Below, piece after piece: positions 18,881 through 28,764 of a stretch of 44,172 nucleotides of DNA (the first letter of the stretch is position 1; each line of letters starts with the position of its first letter). A model generated the notes under the pieces. It saw nothing but the letters and a program-made list of their open reading frames with translations. It did not search any database and was not told where the DNA came from. A program made the position numbers and the translations under genes. Origin of the DNA: Candidatus Gastranaerophilales bacterium (GTDB taxonomy: Bacteria; Cyanobacteriota; Vampirovibrionia; Gastranaerophilales; Gastranaerophilaceae). The stretch covers positions 1-44,172 of the forward strand of contig CALVEK010000017.1 of the NCBI GenBank assembly GCA_944326555.1. Direction: 5' to 3'.

Positions 18881-18905
18881 GACCCTTAATAGGGTCTTTT
18901 TTTTT
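18881..18905 (+). terminator. Rho-independent terminator
   Basis: GACCCT/AGGGTC stem with a TAAT loop followed by nine or more T. It ends the glyA-WecA unit, just before the convergent his gene. Confidence 0.85.
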
Positions 18906-20130
18906 ATTCTGTTTTGCAAGAAAGACTATTTAATATATCTTGCGGACTAACATTTTTTTCTACCATATATGTCAGTATGTGATATATAAGATTTGCTGCC
19001 TCATTTGAAAAGTCATTGTTGTTTTCTTGATACAACATTTTAAATGCATGTTCCATTATTTTTTGTTTTAGCAAGAATTTATCTTGAAATAGTTTTGTTG
19101 TGTATGAGTTGTCAGGCATGAGTTTATTTCTCTCCTGAAAGAGCCTGTATAGTTCATCTATTGTAAACTCTTTGTCGCCAAAACATGAGTATCTGCCAAG
19201 ATGACAGGAGTTTCCTTTTTGCTTTACTAAAAATAAAACAGCGTCAAGACTGCAGTTGAATCTCGCAGTAACAAGCTCTTGGATATTGCCTGATGTTTCG
19301 CCTTTTATCCATATTTTTTTCTTTGAACGGCTGAAATATATCCCTTTTCCCTCTTTTAGAGCCTGTTTTAAAGATTCGGGTGTGGAATACGCAAGACTTA
19401 GGACTTGTTTTGTATCGTAGTCTTGGACTATTGTCGGTATGTAGCCGCAACGTTTTTCAAAATCAATACATTTGCAAAATGCTTCCTCAAGTTCTACTTG
19501 CCCCTTATAAATACAAGTGCCAAGAAGGGAAGAAATATTCATACCCTGTAGTGTTATTATTTCTTGCAGGCTATGTATTCCTCCTGCCGCAATAAGTTCT
19601 TTTGTGGTTGCATTTCTTATTTCTTTTAGTTGCTCTATATCTGTGCCTTTTAGCGTTCCCTCTCTATCTACTAAAGAATAGATAAAACCAAGGCAATACG
19701 GAGTTAGTCTTTTTATTATATCAATAGGTGTACTATCAACAAATCTTGATCTTCCTAGTGATAAAACTTTTCCGTCTTTTACATCTATTGCTATATATAT
19801 TCTGTTTTTAGGGAGTTTGTTTATGAATGTATCATCTGCAGCAGGGGAAATAATCAATTTTTTTGCACCATAAGCTAATAATCTTTGTGCTTTTTCAATA
19901 TCTCTTATGCCGCCGCCAACGATGCAATTAGTAATTTTACATATTTCTTTTATTATTGATTCGTTGTTTCCTGTACCTTTTGCTGCATCAATATCTGTTA
20001 TGACAATCTCACCAAATCTACCATAATATTTTGCAAGTTCTATTACGTTATCTCTCTCAATAATCTGTTCTTCGCCTTGCAGGAGCCTTACTGCTTTACC
20101 GTTCATTAAATCTATGCTCGGTAGTATCAT
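18904..20130 (-). CDS. HisA-HisI-HisE three-domain histidine biosynthesis fusion
   Basis: A 408-aa protein with three domains. Residues 1-225 are HisA-like (ProFAR isomerase): D7 in MILPSIDL, VGGGIRD, D116 in IAIDVKDG. Residues 228-317 are HisI-like (PRA-CH): GYIPTIVQDYDT, YFSRSKKKIWIKGETSGN, with zinc cysteines C293, C309 and C316. Residues 320-408 are HisE-like (PRA-PH): FTIDELY, then EAANLIYH. These are steps 2-4 of the pathway. Several key acids are changed: the HisI motif DCDxD reads NCSLD (292-296), the HisE motif EExxE reads EHAFK (360-364) and ExxD reads EAAN, and HisA has S152 and E157 for the usual Thr and Asp. yqeK lies 12 bases upstream. Confidence 0.85.
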   Translation of the reverse strand: MILPSIDLMNGKAVRLLQGEEQIIERDNVIELAKYYGRFGEIVITDIDAAKGTGNNESIIKEICKITNCIVGGGIRDIEKAQRLLAYGAKKLIISPAADDTFINKLPKNRIYIAIDVKDGKVLSLGRSRFVDSTPIDIIKRLTPYCLGFIYSLVDREGTLKGTDIEQLKEIRNATTKELIAAGGIHSLQEIITLQGMNISSLLGTCIYKGQVELEEAFCKCIDFEKRCGYIPTIVQDYDTKQVLSLAYSTPESLKQALKEGKGIYFSRSKKKIWIKGETSGNIQELVTARFNCSLDAVLFLVKQKGNSCHLGRYSCFGDKEFTIDELYRLFQERNKLMPDNSYTTKLFQDKFLLKQKIMEHAFKMLYQENNNDFSNEAANLIYHILTYMVEKNVSPQDILNSLSCKTE

Positions 20131-20142
20131 TCTTTATCCTTT

Positions 20143-20763
20143 TTATTCAGTAACAATATCCAATAATTCGTTATATACATCTATTGTTATATGACAAATA
20201 GCAAGTCTTCTGTCAACAAGACTCTTTATTGTTGCTTCAAAGCATTTGAATAATGCTTTATCCAGACCTTTTTCTTCCTTTAATACGTCGAGACACTGCT
20301 GTCTAAACTCAGCATCTCTTGTTCTTGCTTCGATTTTGTCAGCGAGAAATATTATTTTTTCAAAGTCTGTCATTTGACATCTGCCAAGTGTATGCCATCT
20401 TATTGCATCAAGTATTTCTTTATCGTTTATGCCAAACTTTTCTTTTGCAAGATATGCACTAACCGGTGCATGAAGAGTTTTGTAGTTTAACAGCTCACAA
20501 TCTTGAACATCCGGTATGTTGCTATGTATAATTTCAAGCAACTTTTCGTTTGAAAAACATTTTGCGGCATCATGCAAAAGTCCTGTTATTCTGGCTTTTT
20601 CTACATCAAGATTAAACATTTCTGCCAGTTCAACGGCTGCTTCCATAACACCGAGTGAATGTATGTATCTTTCTTCGTACAGGTTTTCTTTTAACCAGTT
20701 TTGTATTTCTGCAATCTTATTATCTGTATAAGTCATGTTTATCAATGTATTTTGCAACTCCAT
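20143..20763 (-). CDS. yqeK: YqeK-type HD-domain hydrolase
   Basis: A 206-aa HD-superfamily protein of the YqeK family, members of which hydrolyse diadenosine tetraphosphate and are commonly encoded beside nadD, as here. Metal ligands visible: H in RYIHSLGV, HD in LLHDAAK, H in TLHAPVSAYLA, then AIRWHTLG and LADKIEARTRD. It overlaps the 3' end of nadD by 44 bases from the ATG used; an in-frame ATG at 20736 would give 17 bases of overlap. The first nine residues are not typical, so the later start is possible. The usual third partner, rsfS, is absent. Confidence 0.88.
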   Translation of the reverse strand: MELQNTLINMTYTDNKIAEIQNWLKENLYEERYIHSLGVMEAAVELAEMFNLDVEKARITGLLHDAAKCFSNEKLLEIIHSNIPDVQDCELLNYKTLHAPVSAYLAKEKFGINDKEILDAIRWHTLGRCQMTDFEKIIFLADKIEARTRDAEFRQQCLDVLKEEKGLDKALFKCFEATIKSLVDRRLAICHITIDVYNELLDIVTE

Positions 20764-21319
20764 CTGGTACCATTGCTTTTATCGGTACACTATTATGTAT
20801 ATTTTTTCGTATTTGTGTAGAAGATATATCAATAAAAGGCATCTTCATCATTTTGTAATTATAGCCTTTTTGTTTGAGCTTTTGCAAATATGTTTCATCT
20901 TGTTTTAGTTGTTGTTCATCTTCTCTAACAAAAAGTACAAAATCAACGAGGTTTTTGAGTTTTTCTGTTTGATACCAGCTTTCAATGTTTTTAAAAGCAT
21001 CTGTACCTATTATAAAGTTAATCATTCCCTCTACAGGGTATTTTTCGTATATTTCTTCAACTGTTGGAACTGTGTAAGAAAGACCATCTCGATTGTATTC
21101 GATGTCGCTAACTTCTATATAGTCAGCTTCTTTCGCCGCTATTTCTGCCATATTTAGCCTGTGCAAAGAAAAATTCTCATCAAATTCTTTGTGAGGAGGT
21201 CTTGCTGCTGGGATTAGAATTATCTTGTCGAAATCATAATTCTTTTTTGCATATTCGCAAATCTTTAGGTGTGCATTGTGTATGGGGTTAAAGGTTCCTT
21301 GAAACAAGCATAATTTCAT
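20720..21319 (-). CDS. nadD: Nicotinate-nucleotide adenylyltransferase
   Basis: A 199-aa nucleotidyltransferase forming nicotinic acid adenine dinucleotide from NaMN and ATP. It has the adenylyltransferase GTFNPIHNAHL near the N-terminus, LIPAARPPHK, FIIGTDAFKNIESWY, and the C-terminal ISSTQIRK. Length is standard. It lies eight bases downstream of the Udk-like kinase gene and overlaps yqeK, so kinase-nadD-yqeK-his fusion reads as one operon. Confidence 0.94.
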   Translation of the reverse strand: MKLCLFQGTFNPIHNAHLKICEYAKKNYDFDKIILIPAARPPHKEFDENFSLHRLNMAEIAAKEADYIEVSDIEYNRDGLSYTVPTVEEIYEKYPVEGMINFIIGTDAFKNIESWYQTEKLKNLVDFVLFVREDEQQLKQDETYLQKLKQKGYNYKMMKMPFIDISSTQIRKNIHNSVPIKAMVPDGVAKYIDKHDLYR

Positions 21320-21327
21320 TTCTTCAT

Positions 21328-22236
21328 TTACCTTGGAAGTTTTATTCCTTTATTGCTGTTTTGTGAAGAATGTATTTCTTGTACAAGACAGAGAATTTGG
21401 TTAATAAATTTTTTGTATGCACTGCGGTCGGCTTCTCCTGACAGAATTATGTCGGCTTTTGCAGCTGTCGGATGTATATGAATTTTTGCTTTTGATGAAG
21501 CATTATTGTATACCTCATCGGCAGAATCTCCAAGACCTCTTTCTTCTGCACGTCTGTAAAATCTTTCTTTTTGAACTTGATGAGATACATCTACATATAT
21601 TTTGAAATCAAATGCATCAACAACTTTTTCTGTTAGAGTAAACAGACCTTCTGAAATAATGATTTTTGATGGTTCTGCTTTTGTTACATTATCTTTTCTT
21701 ATTGCTGTTCCAGACATATCATATTTGGGAAGATATACTGTATCTCCAAACAATAGCTGTTTTATGTGTTTTTTCATTAATTCTAATTCAAGAGCTTCCG
21801 GTACATCCAAATCGTAATTTTTGGCAAATTCAGCAAAACTTCCTGCTTTTTTAACCATATCGGAACGATCATAATAATAGTCATCTGTGTTGAGTCTTGT
21901 TATTACATTATCAATGCAATATTCATCGGCAAATGACTGTATTGTATTGATTATGTCATAAGCAATTGTGGATTTTCCGCTTGCCGTTTCTCCTGCAATA
22001 CCTATAGAACAAGCTCTTGTTATATGTCCTGATATAAACAAAGCCATCTTACGGATGGCATTATTGCTAACTTTTTTGAATATAGAATTTTTAGAATTGA
22101 TTTCATCAAAGAAAATTTTGTTAAGTCTTTGTTCTACCAATTGAAGAAGAACAGAGTTTCCGCTTTTAACAGAAATGGGGTTTGATTGTTTATTGCTTTT
22201 GGCTGATATGAATTCTCTTGTTATTGTATTTTGCAA
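21328..22236 (-). CDS. Uridine kinase/phosphoribulokinase-like P-loop kinase
   Basis: A 302-aa protein with a Udk-like kinase domain from about residue 75. Walker A is GIAGETASGKST; then RLNTDDYYYDRSD (substrate Asp), LPKYDMSGTAIRK, IIISEGLFTL (Walker B-like), and a lid with RFYRRAEERGLG. Substrate is probably a nucleoside or ribose-like compound; uridine is the default for the family but is not proven. The first 70 residues are a low-similarity extension, longer than in typical Udk (about 210 aa). It heads the minus-strand group kinase-nadD-yqeK-his and is separated from panD by a terminator. Confidence 0.75.
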   Translation of the reverse strand: MQNTITREFISAKSNKQSNPISVKSGNSVLLQLVEQRLNKIFFDEINSKNSIFKKVSNNAIRKMALFISGHITRACSIGIAGETASGKSTIAYDIINTIQSFADEYCIDNVITRLNTDDYYYDRSDMVKKAGSFAEFAKNYDLDVPEALELELMKKHIKQLLFGDTVYLPKYDMSGTAIRKDNVTKAEPSKIIISEGLFTLTEKVVDAFDFKIYVDVSHQVQKERFYRRAEERGLGDSADEVYNNASSKAKIHIHPTAAKADIILSGEADRSAYKKFINQILCLVQEIHSSQNSNKGIKLPR

Positions 22237-22289
22237 TTTTGAATTCCTATTTTTTTATTTTTCTTAGTCTAACATTATTTTGCTAAAAT

Positions 22290-22323
22290 AAAAACCGAAC
22301 AAAATAATTTTTGTCGGTTTTTT
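22290..22323 (-). terminator. Rho-independent terminator of panD
   Basis: Read on the minus strand, AAAACCGACAAAA pairs with TTTTGTTCGGTTTT (one bulged base) around a short loop, followed by TATTTTAG. It overlaps the panD stop codon. Confidence 0.8.
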
Positions 22324-22678
22324 ATATTTTCTTAACAATATTATTTTTTTCGTCGACCATGATAACTGTCGGGCTGAATGATTTCTTTTCTTCCAAAGTC
22401 ATCATTGCATAAGAAACGATGATTACCTTGTCTCCTACAGCAACCTTTCTTGCAGCTGCTCCGTTTAAACATATATCTCTATTGCCACGTTTACCTTTTA
22501 TAACGTATGTCTGGAATCTTTCGCCATTGTTAACATCGAGGATATCAACTTTCATACCTTCTAAGAGGTTAGCTGCTTCCATAAGCTCTTCATCTATAGT
22601 GATAGATCCGACGTATTCTAAATTTGCATCTGTTACTGTGGCTCTGTGTATTTTTGAATATAAAAATTCTATTTGCAT
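22322..22678 (-). CDS. panD: Aspartate 1-decarboxylase proenzyme
   Basis: A 118-aa pyruvoyl enzyme that makes beta-alanine for pantothenate and CoA. The self-cleavage site is G24-S25 in [11 protein letters not shown]9 in [10 protein letters not shown] and the C-terminal [12 protein letters not shown] are typical. The frame is open 15 codons further upstream (to 22723), but GAGGTA lies just before the ATG at 22678 and the shorter form matches the family length exactly. Monocistronic here; no panB or panC nearby. Confidence 0.95.
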   Translation of the reverse strand: MQIEFLYSKIHRATVTDANLEYVGSITIDEELMEAANLLEGMKVDILDVNNGERFQTYVIKGKRGNRDICLNGAAARKVAVGDKVIIVSYAMMTLEEKKSFSPTVIMVDEKNNIVKKI

Positions 22679-22771
22679 ATTTACCTCAAACGTTATTTTA
22701 CCAGAAAAATAAAAAACAAGCATGGTATTTACAAATAAATGTTAAAATTGTAAAATATATACTCTGAAATA

Positions 22772-22800
22772 CTGAATTGCATCTTAATAAGCGTTATAAT
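22772..22800 (+). promoter_or_regulatory. Putative sigma-70 promoter
   Basis: Perfect -10 TATAAT at 22795-22800, with a weak -35 CTGAAT at 22772-22777 (17-base spacer), upstream of the NFKA-type gene. Confidence 0.4.
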
Positions 22801-22830
22801 ATTAAAACCCCAAAATAAGGAGAAGAGATT

Positions 22831-23205
22831 ATGAGAATACAAAACCTCAACGCTTCTCAACCTTTGAGATCCGTAAATTTTAAGGCGATGACTACAATTA
22901 CTGCACCTGAATCACTTTTGTCTCAAGCGGATAGAGAGTATTTTGAAGAAATAGGCTCTAAAATTGGTACAGATAGAGATGTTATCGAAATCACTATTAG
23001 TGATTTACACGATAGTAAGTATAACAAAAATATAAAAGAGTATTCTGCATCAAAATATTATAAGTTTGACAAAAAATCGCCCTATCCCAGCTTGAATTTG
23101 CAAGGGATTAGTGTTCCTTTTATTAAAAACGGTGAGTTAATTGAAGAACATTCTCCTAAAAATTATATAGCAACCGCATTTGCAAGACTGATAAGAAGAG
23201 CCTGA
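22831..23205 (+). CDS. Hypothetical protein with N-terminal NFKA motif, 124 aa
   Basis: Not a family I recognise. AAGGAG lies ahead of the ATG and a good -10 box further up, so it is a well-supported gene. The N-terminus has the short hydrophobic motif SVNFKA at residues 14-19; the 950-aa GlgA-like protein has a comparable KISFG near its start. The middle is charged and mixed, with an EITISDLHDSKY segment, and the C-terminus ends FARLIRRA. No signal peptide, membrane helix or cysteine is visible. It stands alone between divergent panD and uvrA. Confidence 0.8.
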   Translation: MRIQNLNASQPLRSVNFKAMTTITAPESLLSQADREYFEEIGSKIGTDRDVIEITISDLHDSKYNKNIKEYSASKYYKFDKKSPYPSLNLQGISVPFIKNGELIEEHSPKNYIATAFARLIRRA

Positions 23206-23235
23206 TTAAAAAATTGAATCACAAATGTTATTGTG

Positions 23236-23276
23236 AAATAATGTCCTTGTAAATTCCACTTACAGGGCGTTATTTG
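23236..23276 (+). promoter_or_regulatory. Hairpin covering the uvrA ribosome-binding region
   Basis: AAATAATGTCCTTGTAA can pair with TTACAGGGCGTTATTT, with two G-U pairs and one bulge, just before the uvrA ATG at 23279. The right arm contains AGGG, the best Shine-Dalgarno candidate. It may instead be a terminator for the preceding gene, although no T-run follows. Confidence 0.45.
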
Positions 23277-23278
23277 AT

Positions 23279-26110
23279 ATGAATGACAAAATAGTTATAA
23301 AGGGAGCAAATCAACATAATTTAAAAAATGTAGATTTAGAACTTCCAAAAAATGAATTAATTGTTTTTACCGGGGTTTCTGGCTCAGGAAAAAGTTCCTT
23401 GGCTTTTGATACAATTTTTGCAGAAGGTCAAAGACGATACGTAGAAAGCCTTTCTACATACGCTCGTCAGTTTTTGGGTCAGATGGATAAACCTGATGTG
23501 GAAAGTATCGAGGGATTGTCTCCTGCTATTTCTATTGACCAAAAATCTACTTCAAATAATCCACGTTCTACTGTCGGTACGGTTACTGAAATTTATGACT
23601 ATTTGAGGCTACTCTTTGCAAGAATAGGAGTGCCCCATTGTCCTGAGTGTGGCGATGAGATTAAACCTCAAAGTATTGATGAGATAGTTGATAAAATTTT
23701 TAAACTGCCCGAAGGGACTAAAATCCAAATTATTGCCCCTATTGTCCGTGGCAAAAAAGGTGAATTTTCTTCGCTGATTAATGAATTGAAACAGGATGGA
23801 TTTATCAGAGTAAGAATAGATGGAGAAATTTACAATCTTGATGAAGATGAGCTTAATGATATAAAACTTGCTAAAACAAAAAAACACGATATTGATGTTG
23901 TCGTCGATAGAATAGTTGTGAAAGAATCTGCTAAATCAAGATTAGCCGATAGTGCACAAATCGCTCTTAAAAAAGCAAACGGTTTGATGGTTGTTGATGT
24001 TATCGGCGGTAGCGAACTTATTTTTTCTGAAAAACTGGCTTGTCCAAAGTGTGGGTTGAGCTTTGAAGAACTTTCTCCAAGAAGTTTCAGTTTTAACAAT
24101 CCTTACGGAGCTTGTCCCACTTGTTCAGGTCTCGGCTACGATTTTGTTATAGACCCTGATTTGGTTGTGCCAGACAAGACAAAATCGATTAAAGACGGAG
24201 CAATTTATCCTTGGAGTAAAACCTCCACGTCTTATTATTCGGATGTTCTGAATTCTGTTGCCTCATACTACAATATTGATTTAGCAAAGCCGTTTGGTGA
24301 GTTGTCTAAAGAAGAGCAGGATATAATACTTTACGGTGGTAAGGATGTTATCAATATAAGAGTAAAACATTTTGGTACTCAACGCTATGAAAATCAAAAG
24401 ATGAAGTTTTGGGGAGTTATTCCGTTTCTGGAAAAACGCTACAACGAAGCGGGCGGAGAGTATTGGCGTGAAGAAATTCAAAAATACATGAAAATGACGC
24501 CTTGTCGTGATTGTAAAGGTGCAAGGTTAAAGCCTTATATCCTCGCTGTTACCGTTAACGGCAAGAATATTCATGAAGTTTGTGAAATGCCTATAACAGA
24601 ATGTTTTGAGTTTTTCTCTGACTTGTTCCTTACATTGTCTGATTATCAGATGAAAATTGCAAAACAGGTATTGGAAGAAATTCGCTCTCGTTTAAAATTT
24701 TTGCTTGATGTAGGACTCGGATACCTTAATCTTAGCCGTATGTCATTAACTCTATCAGGCGGAGAAGCTCAGCGTATCAGATTGGCAACTCAGATAGGAA
24801 GCGGACTTACCGGCGTTCTCTATGTCTTGGATGAACCGTCTATCGGATTACACCAAAGAGACAATGATATGTTAATAAAAACATTGCTTCGTTTGCGTAA
24901 TTTAGGAAATACTTTAATCGTAGTTGAACACGATGAAGACACAATGAAGAATGCTGATTATATTGTTGATATAGGCCCCAGAGCAGGTGTGCATGGCGGT
25001 AAAATTGTTGCTAAAGGTAATCTCGAGGAGATTAAGTCAGTTAAAGAATCTATTACTGGACAGTATCTCAGTGGAGCTAAAAAAATACAAATACCTGAAA
25101 AAAGACGAGAAGGAAACGGTAAGTTTTTGAGTGTCAAAAATGCTCATCTTAATAACTTAAAAAATATCAACCTTGATATACCTCTTGGTAAAATAGTGGC
25201 TTTAACGGGAGTATCAGGCTCGGGGAAATCTACTTTGATGCAGGATTTAATCCATGAATATGCTATTCATAAGCTAAGAGGAAATAAGCCAAAACCACAA
25301 GGTGTTGACGAGATACTTGGCTTTGAAAATATAGACAAAATAATAGATATAGACCAGTCTCCTATCGGGCGAACACCAAGGTCTAATCCTGCCACATATA
25401 CTGATGTGTTTACATACATAAGAGAACTCTTCTCTATGACAAATGAAGCAAAAGTCAGGGGGTATAAACCGGGTAGGTTTAGTTTTAACGTTAAGGGCGG
25501 ACGTTGTGAAGCGTGCAAAGGTGATGGACTTATTAAAATAGAAATGAACTTCCTTTCTGATGTCTATGTAAAATGTGATGTTTGTAAGGGTAAAAGATAT
25601 AACAGAGAAACTCTTGAAGTAAAATACAAAGGGGCAACTATCTCTGATGTATTGAACATGACTGTTGCAGAGGCTTATGTGTTTTTTGAAAATATTCCCA
25701 AAATTAAAAGCCGTTTAAAAACTCTTTATGATGTAGGCTTGGGATACATCAAGCTCGGACAGAGTGCTACAACTCTCTCCGGTGGTGAAGCTCAGAGAAT
25801 CAAATTGGCTTCTGAATTAAACAAGAAAGCAACAGGTAGGACACTGTATCTTCTTGACGAACCTTCAGTCGGGCTTCATTGGTATGATCTTGATAAGCTG
25901 ATTAAAATTATAAATAAACTCGCGGATAACGGTAATACAATACTTATTATTGAGCACAACATGGACTTAATAAAAATAGCAGACCACATAATAGACCTTG
26001 GACCTGAGGGTGGAAATGCAGGAGGTCATGTTATATTTGAAGGTACTCCGGAAGAAATTATTAAATGCAAAGAATCCTATACGGGGCAATATTTAAAACA
26101 AATGCTCTAG
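23279..26110 (+). CDS. uvrA: Excinuclease ABC subunit A
   Basis: A 943-aa double ABC-type ATPase that detects bulky DNA lesions with UvrB. Full set visible: first Walker A GVSGSGKSSLAFDTIFAEG, zinc modules with CPECG and CPKCG/CPTCSG, first signature LSGGEAQRIRLATQIGSGL and VLDEPSIGLHQRDN; then second Walker A GVSGSGKSTLMQDL, RCEACKGDG and CDVCKGKRY, and second signature LSGGEAQRIKLASEL with LLDEPSVGLHWYDL. Length and domain order are standard. No SOS (LexA) box is obvious upstream. Confidence 0.98.
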   Translation: MNDKIVIKGANQHNLKNVDLELPKNELIVFTGVSGSGKSSLAFDTIFAEGQRRYVESLSTYARQFLGQMDKPDVESIEGLSPAISIDQKSTSNNPRSTVGTVTEIYDYLRLLFARIGVPHCPECGDEIKPQSIDEIVDKIFKLPEGTKIQIIAPIVRGKKGEFSSLINELKQDGFIRVRIDGEIYNLDEDELNDIKLAKTKKHDIDVVVDRIVVKESAKSRLADSAQIALKKANGLMVVDVIGGSELIFSEKLACPKCGLSFEELSPRSFSFNNPYGACPTCSGLGYDFVIDPDLVVPDKTKSIKDGAIYPWSKTSTSYYSDVLNSVASYYNIDLAKPFGELSKEEQDIILYGGKDVINIRVKHFGTQRYENQKMKFWGVIPFLEKRYNEAGGEYWREEIQKYMKMTPCRDCKGARLKPYILAVTVNGKNIHEVCEMPITECFEFFSDLFLTLSDYQMKIAKQVLEEIRSRLKFLLDVGLGYLNLSRMSLTLSGGEAQRIRLATQIGSGLTGVLYVLDEPSIGLHQRDNDMLIKTLLRLRNLGNTLIVVEHDEDTMKNADYIVDIGPRAGVHGGKIVAKGNLEEIKSVKESITGQYLSGAKKIQIPEKRREGNGKFLSVKNAHLNNLKNINLDIPLGKIVALTGVSGSGKSTLMQDLIHEYAIHKLRGNKPKPQGVDEILGFENIDKIIDIDQSPIGRTPRSNPATYTDVFTYIRELFSMTNEAKVRGYKPGRFSFNVKGGRCEACKGDGLIKIEMNFLSDVYVKCDVCKGKRYNRETLEVKYKGATISDVLNMTVAEAYVFFENIPKIKSRLKTLYDVGLGYIKLGQSATTLSGGEAQRIKLASELNKKATGRTLYLLDEPSVGLHWYDLDKLIKIINKLADNGNTILIIEHNMDLIKIADHIIDLGPEGGNAGGHVIFEGTPEEIIKCKESYTGQYLKQML

Positions 26111-26294
26111 GTATACATAAAGTATTTGTTTCTATTTTGATATTATTTACTCAAATCTTATGATCGTTGATTTTTATTTGCTATTAGTAAGTAATGTGCT
26201 CTATATATTTGTGTTTGATTTTATACATAACAATTAAGTATATGCTAACAAAGAGTTTCAAATAGTTATGTTAATTAATTTTTGCATGAAAAAA

Positions 26295-26367
26295 TGCGTC
26301 TGGTGCGATTCGAACGCACGACCTATCCCTTAAAAGGGGAGTGCTCTACCTGCTGAGCTACAGACGC
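26295..26367 (-). tRNA. tRNA-Lys (anticodon TTT)
   Basis: A 73-base cloverleaf on the minus strand. The acceptor stem is GCGTCTG/CAGACGC, D-stem GCTC/GAGC, anticodon loop CTTTTAA (anticodon TTT, lysine), T-arm GTGCG-TTCGAAT-CGCAC, discriminator A. The anticodon stem has one C/T mismatch at pair 27-43. The CCA end is not encoded. Confidence 0.96.
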
Positions 26368-26480
26368 ATTTTTTTTTATTAAATTTTCAATTTCTTGTTA
26401 TTAACGGCTAAAATCTTTATTTCCTGACCGCTTTTTTAATGTATCAAGAACAAAATTTCTCGTCAACAGTTTTTTTATTT

Positions 26481-27830
<1,350 letters not shown>

Positions 27831-27932
27831 TTATAAACAAAACATGTTTTTTAAGAGTATATACTTGTTTCTGTTTTGAAAAATCAAGCTATAATTGAAG
27901 TTGCGTCCTATTGTGTTTGAAGTATTAAGAAA

Positions 27933-28020
27933 TGTTAAGCAAAGTATATACTAAAAAGGCAATTTTTATATACTTTTTTACTTTATATATATACAAGAGA
28001 TGAGTAAATAAGTAAGAGGA
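27933..28020 (+). promoter_or_regulatory. Duplicated hairpin leader or operator, copy 2
   Basis: Near-identical to the element at 5346. The 10-bp inverted repeat AAAGTATATA (27941-27950) / TATATACTTT (27967-27976) and its 16-base spacer match without change; flanks TTAAGAAATGTTAA and TTTATATATAT are also kept. It precedes the 131-aa gene and its 62-aa neighbour. The similarity fades in the coding regions that follow, so the element itself is what is duplicated. Confidence 0.75.
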
Positions 28021-28027
28021 TAAAAAA

Positions 28028-28423
28028 ATGGGCTTTGCAATTTCACAATTAACAACAATGATGACACAAGATGTAAAATCAGATTGCGAATATCAATTGA
28101 CTTTAATTACAAACCAATTGACTGCATTAGCTAGACAATCACAATCAATTGTTGAATCACAAAGCGCTATCGGTCAAGCATATATGGCAGAACACACTGA
28201 TGAAGAAGGTGTTATCGATACAAGTGCTATTGAATATGTAAACAGCTCAGCTTTCAATGCTAAATTTGAAGCTCAATTGAAAGCAATCCAAGCAAAAGAA
28301 TTGACATTAAACGTTCAAAAACAACAACTTGAAACAAAACAAAAAATGTATTCTTCACAGCAAGAAAGCTGGGAAAAATGTATCGACAAAAACGTTACAA
28401 ATACATTCAAATACGGACAATAA
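28028..28423 (+). CDS. Helical hypothetical protein, 131 aa
   Basis: Not a family I recognise. It has AAGAGGA upstream and starts MGFAISQLTTMMTQD. Composition is dominated by Gln, Ser, Thr and Ala with few aromatics; residues 20-50 and 80-115 look like amphipathic or coiled-coil helices (FEAQLKAIQAKELTLNVQKQ), separated by an acidic turn (HTDEEGVIDT). Two cysteines, C20 and C117. No signal peptide. Such small helical, Gln-rich proteins are sometimes secreted or filament-forming, but that is only a guess. Ninety-four bases later comes the NPFANYT paralogue, probably cotranscribed under the duplicated leader. Confidence 0.8.
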   Translation: MGFAISQLTTMMTQDVKSDCEYQLTLITNQLTALARQSQSIVESQSAIGQAYMAEHTDEEGVIDTSAIEYVNSSAFNAKFEAQLKAIQAKELTLNVQKQQLETKQKMYSSQQESWEKCIDKNVTNTFKYGQ

Positions 28424-28517
28424 TTCAAAAGACTATAAAATAAACACAAACTAATAACTTTACAATATTTTTTATAAAACTAATCAGGGCACTACTAGAC
28501 TAAGAGAGAGAAAAATC

Positions 28518-28706
28518 ATGACAGTTTCAACAAATCCGTTTGCAAATTACACATTATCAATTGCTGCGCAATATCAAGATACAAAACAAGGCATAGAAGA
28601 TGCTCAGAAGAAACCTCACAGAAAAATGTACAGATCAATGGAAACAATGCTTAGAGAGTGCGTTTTCCTTGGAGCAACAAGATTCGGGACGAACTATATA
28701 GCTTAG
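28518..28706 (+). CDS. NPFANYT-family small protein, 62 aa (paralogue 2)
   Basis: Same length as the protein at 5449, with 44 of 62 residues identical by hand alignment. It keeps TNPFANYTLSIAAQY, a charged helix (QKKPHRKMYRS), the single cysteine C48, and the C-terminal ECVFLGATRFGTNYIA. Most differences are conservative. AGAGAGAG is upstream of the ATG. The pair is clearly a duplicated family under selection, but its role is unknown. Here it is second in a two-gene unit with the 131-aa protein; at the other locus it stands alone. Confidence 0.85.
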   Translation: MTVSTNPFANYTLSIAAQYQDTKQGIEDAQKKPHRKMYRSMETMLRECVFLGATRFGTNYIA

Positions 28707-28736
28707 AGAATCAAAAAAATAATTCAAATTAAACTA

Positions 28737-28764
28737 TAGGCTGTTTTGTTAATCAAACAGCCTA
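28737..28764. terminator. Inverted repeat between convergent genes
   Basis: TAGGCTGTTT (28737-28746) and AAACAGCCTA (28755-28764) with an eight-base loop. The T-run is weak. The right arm includes the mrnC stop codon; it probably ends transcription from both sides. Confidence 0.65.

Noticed and set aside
26111-26294. Possible small gene or RNA between uvrA and tRNA-Lys
   Set aside because: AT-rich sequence without a ribosome-site-led frame or convincing hairpin; nothing supportable seen.
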